DNA of 31,396 bases. It comes from Stramenopiles sp. TOSAG23-2. Lineage: Eukaryota > Sar. Both the position numbers and the translations under genes were made by a program. Below the pieces are notes generated by a model. That model ran no database searches. It saw only the letters and a program-made list of their open reading frames with translations, and was not told the origin of the DNA. This document shows positions 17,589 through 27,300 of this stretch, piece by piece (the stretch's first letter is position 1; the number at the start of each line of letters is the position of its first letter). The stretch lies in the NCBI GenBank assembly GCA_900128395.1, contig LT649371.1:1-31396 (forward strand), in the 5' to 3' direction.

Positions 17589-19145
17589 TTATATGGTGCC
17601 ATATTCGTCCACGCTCTCATCTATACTTGACAAATTTACTGTTTTCATCTCAGTTTCTTTTGCTACATATTTAAATTCATCTTCTATTCCTTCGAGAAAC
17701 ACTTTTTCGACTTCTTCTAATTTAAGCCCTTTTGTCTCTGGTAGGTGTTTGAAAATGAAATACGCATAACCTAAACAAATAAAAGAAAATAGTGTAAATG
17801 TAAAACCAACTGATAATTTTTCAATTAAACTTAAAAATGATGATGCAACCAAGAATCCAGCAAACCTATTCAATGATACACCAATCATGATACCATTAGA
17901 ACGAACACGTAATGGGAGAATCTCTGCTATAAGCAACCAGGAGACAGGGCCAAGACCGACAGAGAAAAAAATTGCAAATGCATATAGACCTAATGTTTCT
18001 AGCCATAACATTCCACATATGGATCCAAATGCAATACTAGCATGTGCTAAACCAGCACCAACTGCTGAAACTATTAATAAGATACGACGACCAATTTTTT
18101 CATCTAATAATCTTGCAGAAACAACTATCATAAGCGTTTTAAGTATTCCAATAAGCAATTGATGACCAAATAAATCTTGATTATTTTCCATACCAGCTTT
18201 TTTCAGTGTAAATGAGATAAATCCCATAACACCATCAACTCCACTAAGTTGTTGTGCTACTGCCACTGCAATGACAACCATTATAATGCGTTTTAACGAT
18301 TTGCTAGTATTTTTACCAGTAATCAAATTTTTCACAGAAATTTGATTATAACTTGCTTCTTTTTCCAAGGCATTTTTTATATCTTCATAAACAACAACAG
18401 CTGCATTATCATCTTTAGACAATTTCATAAGGACTGCCATTGCTTTACGGGAATTTCCTTGCATCAGTAAATACCGTGGCGATTCATCCATTTTAAACAA
18501 GCAAAGGAAGAGCATGATTAATGGAAGAATTATTCCAATAACCAGCATTAAACGCCAAGCCACGGGTGATTGAATGGAACTAAAAATCCATGTCGAAAAA
18601 TAACCTAATACAATTCCAATGTTAATTGCAATTTCACTAAATGTAACCAGTGCACCACGAATTTCCTTCGGACTTATTTCTGAAATGTACAATGGGTCAA
18701 CGGAAAATCCAATTCCTGTTCCCATGCCAACGATTGTCCGGCCGATCAATAAACCAGCAAAATTTGAAGATAATATTAATACTACGCCCCCGATAAAGAA
18801 TAGTATACTTGCAATAATAAATGATTTCAAACGACCATATCTATCTGAAGTAAAGCCCGCAGCAATACTACCAAAAATTGCAACAAAATTTAACATGCCA
18901 ATCAAGATTTCAGCTTGAATTGTTGTTAAATTCATATCATCTTGCACAATGAATATTACACCACCAAAGACTCCTAAATTGAAACCAATTATTGCAGAAT
19001 TGAATGAAGCGAATAGAGAAAGAACAAATACTTGACGATTTATTCCAAAAATTTCATTTCTAGCGATAAATTCTTCTTTCGCACGTATGTTATCATCTGA
19101 ATATGTACTCTCTTCACCTAAAAATGTTTCACTTTCTACTAACAT
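17589..19145 (-). CDS. MFS sugar/polyol transporter (sugar porter family)
   Basis: 518 residues from the ATG at 19145. Twelve hydrophobic segments and the sugar-porter signatures are present: GFTSDRYGR (101-105) in the TM2-3 loop, GRTIVGMGTGIGFSVDPLYI with SEISPKEIRG (135-164), KMDESPRYL (PESPRYL-type, 218-226), QQLSGVD (298-304) in TM7, DEKIGRR in the TM8-9 loop, GLGPVSWLLIAEILPLRVRS in TM10, and LPETKGLKLEEVE after TM12. In TM7 the usual asparagine of QQxSGxN is aspartate (D304), as in plant polyol/proton symporter relatives, so proton-coupled uptake of a sugar or sugar alcohol is plausible. The N-terminus is acidic with no signal peptide. It is divergent from the alpha/beta hydrolase gene. 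Confidence 0.92.
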   Translation of the reverse strand: MLVESETFLGEESTYSDDNIRAKEEFIARNEIFGINRQVFVLSLFASFNSAIIGFNLGVFGGVIFIVQDDMNLTTIQAEILIGMLNFVAIFGSIAAGFTSDRYGRLKSFIIASILFFIGGVVLILSSNFAGLLIGRTIVGMGTGIGFSVDPLYISEISPKEIRGALVTFSEIAINIGIVLGYFSTWIFSSIQSPVAWRLMLVIGIILPLIMLFLCLFKMDESPRYLLMQGNSRKAMAVLMKLSKDDNAAVVVYEDIKNALEKEASYNQISVKNLITGKNTSKSLKRIIMVVIAVAVAQQLSGVDGVMGFISFTLKKAGMENNQDLFGHQLLIGILKTLMIVVSARLLDEKIGRRILLIVSAVGAGLAHASIAFGSICGMLWLETLGLYAFAIFFSVGLGPVSWLLIAEILPLRVRSNGIMIGVSLNRFAGFLVASSFLSLIEKLSVGFTFTLFSFICLGYAYFIFKHLPETKGLKLEEVEKVFLEGIEDEFKYVAKETEMKTVNLSSIDESVDEYGTI

Positions 19146-19704
19146 GTTCTATATATGCCTGTATGATACCAAATACTTTCTTCAAATGTTTTTGCATGCG
19201 TTGAACTGTATTTATTTATATACCAGATAAATTTTGAAACAAGAAGAAGACAGAAGAAATATTATATGTTTTATGTATATTTGATTTTTTTTCTTATATA
19301 TAGTAGATATAATAATAATAATAGTTTTGGCCATAATAATAATACCATGTTGTATACCAGATGTAATATTGAAAAGTGTTATGTATATAGGACCTATTAT
19401 TCTAGAATTATAGCTACCAGACTATGGCCAATAATAAAAATATTAAACAGCTTACGATATTACGTAGTCTAGATTAAGGGATTGTATAATTAAATTGAAA
19501 AAAAAATACCCCCCCCCCTGATGATGAGATGTGCAGATCATCGATAATAATATATACCCAATCCAGACATAGCTATATCATATATATAAATATATATTAT
19601 AGATAAGTACAGAATAGTATTTAGTAAAACATATCTAATATTTGTATATTTTTGTTTTCTTGTTTATATATTATGTACTTGCGTATATTAATTTATTAAT
19701 AATT
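19146..19704. promoter_or_regulatory. divergent promoter region
   Basis: A 559-bp spacer between the MFS transporter (minus) and hydrolase (plus) start codons. It contains two TATACCAG half-sites (19219-19226, 19353-19360), AATAAT tracts and a run of ten C residues (19509-19518), which stands out in such AT-rich DNA. Promoter function is inferred from position. Confidence 0.45.
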
Positions 19705-20682
19705 ATGAATCAAGTAATTACACATGCAGATGGATCAACAACAGGATACAATGATTATGGTGGCCCTGGATATCCTTGCGTACTCTGTCATGGTGCACCG
19801 GATTGTCGCGTTATGGATGAATATAGTGTTGAGCTGGCAAAACAAAATAACGTTCGACTGATATGTTTCGATAGACCAGGGTATGGATTAAGCAGTCCAA
19901 AACCTGGACATGAAATTAGTGATGTATCAATTGATGCAATGGCAATAATTGATGCTTTAAAAATTGAAAAATTTATTGTATGCGGGGCGAGTACTGGTGG
20001 CCCGTATGCGTTCTCACTTGCTGTTTATGCTGGGCCAAATCGTTGTACAGGTGTTGTGGTAGGCTGTGCAATGACAGATATGCGTTATCCTGCGGCAAGG
20101 GTTTCTATGGAAGGTATTGTTACAGAGGCTTATGATTTATCGCACGATCGTGATCTTGTAATAAAATTATTGGAAGCTAAGGAGGAAAAGAAAATTGAAG
20201 ATGAAGGTGGGATTTGGTCATTCTTAATGAATATTCCGATATTGAAAGACAACAGTATATGGCAATTGATGGTATTGATACCTTTTTTAAGATCTCATGG
20301 ATGGCCATGGATCGACATTCGAGCATTGTTTACACACGAACAAAATGAGGAGAAAAAAAAAGCCATAACAGCTTTTGGACAACAAGGATATGCTGATGAT
20401 AGAATTGCTGGTTCGAAAGGGTGGCATTCTTTTGATATTAAAAAAATTAAAGTACCATGTATTATTGTGCACGGTGAGTTAGATGTTGCTGTTCCTATTG
20501 TTGCTGCACATCATACAAAGTCATTAGTTCCACATGCAGAATTAAGGATATTTGCAGAACGTGGCCATATGAGTATTAATGATCATATTATGGAAGCGTG
20601 TAGTGATATCTCAAATTATACGTATGAACAACAAGTAGAAAAGGAGAAAGAATATATTAATAAAATGAAAAGCAAACTGTAA
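19705..20682 (+). CDS. alpha/beta hydrolase
   Basis: 325 residues from the ATG at 19705; the frame is open to a TTG at 19642, but that stretch is AT-rich, hydrophobic and unlike the family. Alpha/beta-hydrolase landmarks: oxyanion-hole segment CHGAPDCR (29-35), CFDRPGYGLS (54-63) after strand 4, nucleophile elbow CGASTGGP with S96 in GxSxG, acid D260 (VHGELDVAVP) and base H288 (ERGHMS). The catalytic triad is therefore complete. A cap region with helices (about 130-235) contains the EEKKIEDEGG stretch. Likely an esterase/epoxide-hydrolase-type enzyme on a small carbonyl substrate; the aspartate-type epoxide hydrolase nucleophile is not used here because the elbow residue is serine. Without the upstream extension there is no signal peptide, so it is probably cytosolic. 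The C-terminus is Lys/Glu-rich. Confidence 0.87.
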   Translation: MNQVITHADGSTTGYNDYGGPGYPCVLCHGAPDCRVMDEYSVELAKQNNVRLICFDRPGYGLSSPKPGHEISDVSIDAMAIIDALKIEKFIVCGASTGGPYAFSLAVYAGPNRCTGVVVGCAMTDMRYPAARVSMEGIVTEAYDLSHDRDLVIKLLEAKEEKKIEDEGGIWSFLMNIPILKDNSIWQLMVLIPFLRSHGWPWIDIRALFTHEQNEEKKKAITAFGQQGYADDRIAGSKGWHSFDIKKIKVPCIIVHGELDVAVPIVAAHHTKSLVPHAELRIFAERGHMSINDHIMEACSDISNYTYEQQVEKEKEYINKMKSKL

Positions 20683-21913
20683 AACAAAAGAAAAGATTTA
20701 TTAAGACCCGGACATAATCTAAATCTGTATAGAGAGAGTGACCTTTGCTGAGAGAGGAAAATGCCAAAATATCGTAAAAATTTAGTACGTAAAAAATATA
20801 TACGAAGTCGTATATAACTTTTATCATAAGAGTATAATTTACCCGGTATGTCTCAATATTTTACGAAGTAAAAGAATTATTTTTTCTTTGATTCTACGAA
20901 AATTATATTTATATTAATTTTTTGGAAAATTTGTCGCATTTTTTATTTTTATAAACCAGAGAAGATGCCCTAATAAACGCACTCTGTGAATTGAGTCATT
21001 TTTATAAGGGCACGATGGTGATTTTATACGACGTACACATAGACGCGTATATATATAAAAAAGAATTTTTATTTTTTTTTGATCAACAAAAAGTGAAATG
21101 ACACAATGGTGAAGTTGTACATCTATAAATACATAATAATTATAAGTATGGATGAAGTGAAAACAAAGGAAAAGAAGGTTGATACAGACAAATAAAACTA
21201 AATTACCAAAAAAGAGTTTTAGCAGTAAAAAACAGAATTAAAAGAATTACATATATGTGTATATATATATATACATTAAAATTATGCGTGGAAATTAATA
21301 TATATAATACATTAAATGATGGTTAAAAATTTTATAAATGTCATACAGGGTATATATTAAAAGAGACACACAGTGGATGAAAATATATCCAGTCAGTCCA
21401 AGGATTCAGAATACCGATTTTTGAATTATACATATACCTATATAAATATACATAAATAGATATACTAAATTTATACTTATTAGAACGTAAGGGCATGCCT
21501 TAAGATATTAATGGGGACCGAAATCAAGCGGAACGAAAAATGAATTTCAAAAAAGGAATTTGTGATTACATTTGTTTTTCCACTTTTCTTCTATATAGCA
21601 CTAAGGATACCAGGTACCAGGTACCAGGTATGGCCCTGCGCTCAGAATTCCTGATTATGGGCTGTAGCTAGGGAAGACGAGGCGTTTAGTGAAGGGATCG
21701 AGTAGTATGGCCCGTACTAACTAGGCTAACCAGCTATAACTCGATTTTTTTTCAACAACAATGTGCCAATGCACCAATGTATAAAAAAAAAATTTGTTTA
21801 TAGTAAATAAGATATCATAAATAAAAATATATCATAAACTACTAACACAAAACTACAGATTTTAATAGATAAAATAAAGGATTTTGTTTTATTTGATATA
21901 TATATATATACAT
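20683..21913. other. 1.2-kb gene-free spacer
   Basis: This lies between two same-direction genes (hydrolase, NRAMP). It is mostly AT-rich with (AT)n runs. It contains a possible H-type pseudoknot (about 20956-21012), an AATGATGGTTAAAA motif (near 21315) also found twice near 24.0-24.2 kb, and a GC-richer block (about 21600-21735) starting with tandem ACCAGGT units. No frame longer than a few dozen codons looks protein-like, and no tRNA-like fold was seen. Confidence 0.5.
21607..21631. repeat. tandem ACCAGGT palindrome array
   Basis: ATACCAGGT-ACCAGGT-ACCAGGTAT: three 7-bp units giving a symmetric array. It opens a GC-richer block about 280 bp upstream of the NRAMP start and carries the same core as sites near 2187 and 4921. 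Confidence 0.7.
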
Positions 21914-23773
21914 ATGATGGGAGTCTTAAGCAAAACAACAGGTGATGATTCACCATTATTAGATAAAAAAGCAAGTGTCTCACCTTCTAAAATGTTTTTA
22001 TCAGAAACAAAAGGTGAAATTAAACGCAACTCCAGTGACGTTGAAGTACCAAGTGAAGAAGCAAAAGGAACTTGTTGCATTGATTTAAAATTGTTATGGG
22101 CATATACTGGGCCTGGTTGGTTAATGTCTATTGCATATATAGATCCTGGTAATCTTGAAGCAGACTTACAATCAGGTGCATATGCCGGGATGCAATTATT
22201 ATGGATGTTGTTTTGGGCAACTGTTGCTGGTTTGTTATTGCAAATATTAGCACTGCGTTTAGGCGTAGTGACAGGGAAAAACCTAGCAGAACTATGTAAA
22301 GCACGATACAATAAACCAACATCATTTATATTATGGATTATGACAGAATTAGCAATTATTGGCTCCGATATACAAGAAGTGGTTGGGAGTGCAATTGCAT
22401 TTAAAATATTATTTGGTTGGAAATTATGGGTTGGATGTATTGTTACCGGAGTTGATACATTTACGTTTCTTCTGTTACATATTTTGGGAACTAGGGCATT
22501 AGAAGCTTTTTTTGCTTCCTTGATTTTTATCATGTTAATATGTTTTATCATCAATTTTGCAGGTGCTCATCCAGCATGGCTTGGAGAAATGACAAATAAC
22601 GGTGGCGGCATATTATTTGGTACAGCTGTGCCAACAGTTGAAGATTATGCACTTGTACAAGCTGTTGGTATTTTAGGTGCTGTGATTATGCCACATAATA
22701 TCTATTTACATTCCGCATTAGTAACAAGTAGAAAAATCAATCGTAAAGATCCAAAACAAATCGAATTGGCAAATAAATATTTTTCTATCGAAAGTGGTGT
22801 TGCATTGTTTGTCTCGTTTTTAATTAATGGTGCCGTAGTTGCAGTCTTTTCGCAAGGTTTTTTTAACAGGGATGAATGCGCACGTCCAGGTTGGGATACG
22901 AAAACAGGCGTTTATTCTGGACCTAATCAACTTGTAAATGGTAGCTACACAAATTTGGCATGTTATCCTGGTGCAGACATGGATGGATGCCATATTAATT
23001 TACAAACTGGAGAATATTTAAGTTGTAAAACCCCACTCGGACTTGATGGTAAATGTTGTGGCATAGGTTTAAATAATGCTGGCACGGCATTAGAAGGTTT
23101 TCTAGGCAAAAATGCGAAATTTGTATGGGCAATCGGATTATTAGCAGCTGGACAAAGTTCAACCATGACTGGTACGTTTGCTGGACAATTTGTTATGGAA
23201 GGTTTTTTAAATTGGAAAGTCAGTCCATGGGTTCGTGTATTAATTACTCGTACTTTTGCTATTGGACCAGCAATTGCAGTTGCAATCGTTTCATCATCCA
23301 ATGCTACTGCAGGAGATATTTTAAATGAATGGCTAAATGTTTTACAAAGTGTACAGTTGCCATTCGCTGTGTTACCTGTGTTACATTTCACTTCCGATAA
23401 GCAAATTATGGGTGAATTTGCGAATCATGGAATAGTAAAATTTATATGTTGGTTCTTAGCAGCGCTTGTTATCGTAATCAATATATATTTAGTAACAACA
23501 TTTGTAACAGCACCTGATTCACCGACTCCACAAACACCATTTTTTTTCACGATTGTTATTGTTGTTGGTATAATGTATATGTCGTTTATATTTTATGTTA
23601 TAAAAGAAGATATAAAGGCTTTCTGGGGCTTCATTAGAGGTGATACAGTTGATTTAAATAAGATTTGTAGATATGATAGTAAAGGGAATGATAATGATAA
23701 CGATGATGATGTTTATTTGCAAGTATGTTCAGAGGATGATCAAAATGTGAATACTTCTTATGGCTCTCTATAA
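21914..23773 (+). CDS. NRAMP-family divalent metal transporter
   Basis: 619 residues from the first ATG (21914; a second ATG follows at once). NRAMP signatures: IAYIDPGNLEADLQSGAYAG in TM1 with D77 and N80 of DPGN, and the TM6 segment GAVIMPHNIYLHSALVTSRK (255-274). The TM6 segment has A256 and M259, the metal-binding pair that favours Fe2+/Mn2+ over Mg2+. GQSSTMTGTFAGQFVMEGFL in TM10 is also canonical. About twelve hydrophobic segments follow the LeuT-like fold. Unusual is a long Cys-rich extramembrane loop between TM7 and TM8 (about residues 318-395) with CARPGW, NGSYTNLACYPG, DGCHI, LSCK and GKCCGIG. The last tens of residues are acidic (NDNDNDDDV) and cytosolic. It should be a proton-coupled iron/manganese importer, at the plasma or a vacuolar membrane. 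Confidence 0.95.
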   Translation: MMGVLSKTTGDDSPLLDKKASVSPSKMFLSETKGEIKRNSSDVEVPSEEAKGTCCIDLKLLWAYTGPGWLMSIAYIDPGNLEADLQSGAYAGMQLLWMLFWATVAGLLLQILALRLGVVTGKNLAELCKARYNKPTSFILWIMTELAIIGSDIQEVVGSAIAFKILFGWKLWVGCIVTGVDTFTFLLLHILGTRALEAFFASLIFIMLICFIINFAGAHPAWLGEMTNNGGGILFGTAVPTVEDYALVQAVGILGAVIMPHNIYLHSALVTSRKINRKDPKQIELANKYFSIESGVALFVSFLINGAVVAVFSQGFFNRDECARPGWDTKTGVYSGPNQLVNGSYTNLACYPGADMDGCHINLQTGEYLSCKTPLGLDGKCCGIGLNNAGTALEGFLGKNAKFVWAIGLLAAGQSSTMTGTFAGQFVMEGFLNWKVSPWVRVLITRTFAIGPAIAVAIVSSSNATAGDILNEWLNVLQSVQLPFAVLPVLHFTSDKQIMGEFANHGIVKFICWFLAALVIVINIYLVTTFVTAPDSPTPQTPFFFTIVIVVGIMYMSFIFYVIKEDIKAFWGFIRGDTVDLNKICRYDSKGNDNDNDDDVYLQVCSEDDQNVNTSYGSL

Positions 23774-23842
23774 TAGCGTAAAGGGTTGAAATCAAGAACA
23801 TAATATCATATATTGTTTTATATATATTATATATATATATAT

Positions 23843-23923
23843 TAAGAGAAACTTTATATATATATATAAAATGTTCTCTTATCATACTCATATATTATAT
23901 AAATTATGTGTATCATAAGAGAA
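23843..23923. repeat. three alternating TAAGAGAA/TTCTCTTA arms
   Basis: TAAGAGAA (23843-23850), TTCTCTTA (23874-23881) and TAAGAGAA (23916-23923). The middle arm can pair with either neighbour. With the right neighbour the pairing extends to 14 bp with one mismatch (TTCTCTTATCATAC against GTATCATAAGAGAA). Confidence 0.75.
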
Positions 23924-24038
23924 AATTTTTTATATATATATGCGATAGAGTATTAGCTTGCGGCGGCGCATGAGAGCTTTATTAATCGTAGGAGCAAATC
24001 CTTTTTTTAGATTTGAGAGGATTAACATAATTATATAA

Positions 24039-24197
24039 AATGATGGTTAAAATATATATATATATACGTACGAGTATATATTATTTCTGAGATTAAGTAT
24101 TGAGCATAGTATTTTCCACGCGGAAAGAAAAAGTTACGTCAAGAAGTGTATGATATATATTATGATAATATTTAAACTTTAGATTTTAACCATCATT
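24039..24197. repeat. 15-bp terminal-type inverted repeat
   Basis: AATGATGGTTAAAAT near 24039-24053 and its exact reverse complement ATTTTAACCATCATT near 24183-24197, flanked by AT repeats. A third copy (direct) is near 21315. This may be a small MITE-like element or paired 3'-end signals. Confidence 0.6.
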
Positions 24198-24340
24198 ATA
24201 TATAGAAAGCGTATTAATTTAATCTATTCTCCACCATTTTATAATGCCCAATTCTTCATACATCAACAAAAGGTTGATAACACATCTCCCAACAGGAATT
24301 ACCCATGAGGTCAAACACACATATGATATTCACGCGCACA

Positions 24341-27300
24341 CTATACCAATTTACTCAAGATCATATTCAGTTGTTTGTACAATGATTCCTGTTTTTTCTC
24401 ATCAATTCCATCTTGCATTTTTTTCAAAGCAGTAACTAAGGTTCCTTGTATTTCAGTATTAAATTTTTGTACATCTCCGAATGCAGATAAGAAGGAATAT
24501 GCACTCATTTGATTCACTTTCCCAACTGCAAAGAATAATTCAATTGTTAACTCTAAACCATCCTCTGTCAATAATGCGCGTTTACGATTGCCACTCCAAC
24601 CTCGTGCCACTGTCCTAGCATGACCAGCTAATTGCCATTGGAAAAAACGTTCTTCAGTCAATTGTTTAATATATGATGGACTTGCTTTACAATCTGCTTG
24701 GCATACTGCACTGATATATGCTTCACAACCAATTGGATGAGCTGTCCATTCATTTTTCACATCATTAAATGTTCCTTGTAAATTTTCTGCAACACTATCA
24801 TCTATTGACGCAAGTTCTAAAAGTCGAACAAATGCAGATGATTTTTCGGACATATATGTGGAAGTATTCAATTGATTTAATGCACGTTGAACACAATCGT
24901 TTACATCATGACCATTTTTACTTGAAGAAGATTTACATAAAAATTTTAAAATCAAATTTTTCAATGATCTCAAAACCAGTCCTTCTTTCTGTGGTCGATT
25001 AGGAACAGACAATAATGTCAATTGATCAAAAAGCTTTATCAACAATGGTCCGTGTGCACGATAAATAGCTGCACTTAGGATGGTTGTGCAATCTGCAATT
25101 TCTTGGTAATAATGCTGTAAATCTGGTCGACTAGGGCATGATTCTTCTAACACAAGCAATTTTGCTTTCGTTGATGGCGTTAATTTCTCATCATTTAATA
25201 TTGTAGCAACTAAGTTCAAATAATCTTTGAATTGTAAATCAGATGAAGGATTAGAATATAAATCGGCACCATCTCCAGTATTATCGACAAGGTTGCTGAT
25301 AATTGTACCTTTCACTTCATCAACAATACTCCTAAATGCAAGGTAACGATTCACTGGATCCGTATCGTTCAGAGCCTGTTGAATTTTCATCTCAGAAGTC
25401 GAACATTTCATATCAACACTACCAAAAAATGACCAATCACGGCCGATGGAAAAAATAAATTTCCCTTCTTCAAGCCCTTCAATTGGTATGTTCAAATTTT
25501 CCTCTTCTGTTTGCAAAATATGTAAACCTGTTACAATATTTTTACCATTTACGACAATTGCATAATCTAATGGTATTATCCATGGGTATCGCTCATCCTC
25601 TACATGCTCTTTAAACCCACTTTGTTTTAACGATACGATCAATCCTTCATCTGAAGTTTCCATGCTTTCAACAGTCACAGTTGGATATCCTGTGTGTAAA
25701 ATATTGTATTGGTGCGTATAAATGTTAGAAAGAAAGAAGAAGAAAGAAAAATTTGTAAAATATATATATATGACTATGTAAATATTCGCTGACTTACCGG
25801 TGCGTTTTAACCAACCATTGGCCATTTTAAATACATCGACATTCTCTGGTGCAAACTCTGCCATAGCTGCAATCCATTGATTGCTTGTGGCATTGGAAAA
25901 TGCATATTTGGTATGATAATTATGTAATGCATGATCAAATTTTTTTTTTCCAAGAATTAATTGACACATTCGAACAAACTCAGGTGCTTTACTATATGTC
26001 ATTGCACTGATCAACTCGTGTGTAGTGTTAAATCCAGCAGGTTCAACTGCCATAGAACGAGGCGAGCGATCAGATGCTAACGGTCCACTACCTGGTCTAA
26101 ACGCATACATAACATGACTCAAGCGCATAAAAGCAGCACCAAATAATTCCACCTCTCGTTCCCTTTGTATATGCACAGTAACTGCTTCATTGAGCCAGAT
26201 TTCAAACGGGCTTTGTCCAGTTACTTGCGAGCCATTGATATTATGATAGAATTCGTGGATTTTTACTCCTTCCATGTAAACATATCCCCCATCTACAAGC
26301 CATTTACTTGGAGTTAATCTAGACGAGATGATAGTTGTGTTTCCGACATTTTCCATTCCTCCGTAATTGCTGTTTTCCATAGCAATTTCACGATAAACAC
26401 TTCCTGTATACTTATATCCAGTATTACCCCATTGTGACATTAATGCTTTTAAATCTGATCGAATTTTTGCCAATTCATCAGCAGTAGAAGCATCACCATT
26501 TTCCTTTAACCTATCTCTTTTTTCAATCAATTCATATACTTTCTTTCTTGCTTCGACATGTTCTGTAGCTTCTGGTCCTGTGCTGACTAATAGCCAAATA
26601 ATTGAATCGCGTAATGCAACAAGAGATGTCTCCGCATCTTCTGGCCTTACAATACCAGGTAGACATAGTATTTCCAAACGAAATGTATCTCCATCTGGAT
26701 ATTCTACCTCTTTTGTATAAACATCATATGTTCCACATCCAAGAAAGAATAAATATGGAGCCATGTTCACTTTATGGTTGTAATATTTTATAACATGTCT
26801 TGGTGGGCCATCGTAATCAGGGGATTTAAAATTTGGCATTGCTGCTTCAATCGATTGGAATTTAGCATTCATTTTATCATCGAAAAAACCAGGTGCTAAA
26901 TCACCGTTGGTTACTACATTGGTATATCGTTCATCTGAAATAACAGTTGTAGTATAAAATGTTTTTGATGCCATACGGTCAACGCAAGGTACAATTCTTT
27001 GAAAACCATATTGTTGACATTGCGTAATCATAGTTTGCGGTGCACCATCTGGGGTGTAATCGTAATAAATACCTTCTAAGATATTAGCAGTAGGTTTACA
27101 CGTTGATACGGTGCGTATTACAATCTCTTCGCCTTTCTTTAACAGGAAAGGTAATTTTACTATTAAAAATCGCTCTTCTGCTTGGACTTCATAATCAAGT
27201 GCTTTTACATTACTCAATGATTTGATGTGTACAAGAAAATTGGGGATTTTTGCATCCAATCCGACTGGTGGTGGTCCTAATAAAGAATGCTTTTCAAACA

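Larger units (their letters stand above)
23774..24340. other. convergent AT-rich spacer with inverted repeats
   Basis: Lies between the NRAMP and aminopeptidase 3' ends. It contains alternating TAAGAGAA/TTCTCTTA blocks (23843-23923), (AT)n tracts, and a 15-bp inverted repeat AATGATGGTTAAAAT / ATTTTAACCATCATT about 130 bp apart. No coding frame is supported. Confidence 0.55.

Noticed and set aside
19266-19472. 68-codon frame in the MFS/hydrolase spacer
   Set aside because: Composed of AATAAT-type repeats with no protein-like pattern.
19642-19704. N-terminal hydrophobic extension of the hydrolase as a signal peptide
   Set aside because: The frame opens at a TTG, not an ATG, and the extension is AT-rich spacer sequence; the ATG at 19705 starts right before the conserved domain.
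21640-21735. tRNA or small structured RNA gene in the GC-richer block
   Set aside because: No A-box/B-box pair or cloverleaf could be drawn; left as an unexplained island.
21889-22554. 221-codon minus-strand frame opposite the NRAMP gene
   Set aside because: It is antisense to conserved NRAMP codons (DPGN region); its His/Asn-rich content is the complement of the real gene.
24244-24435. 63-codon frame overlapping the aminopeptidase 3' end
   Set aside because: It overlaps conserved antisense coding sequence and has no recognisable features.
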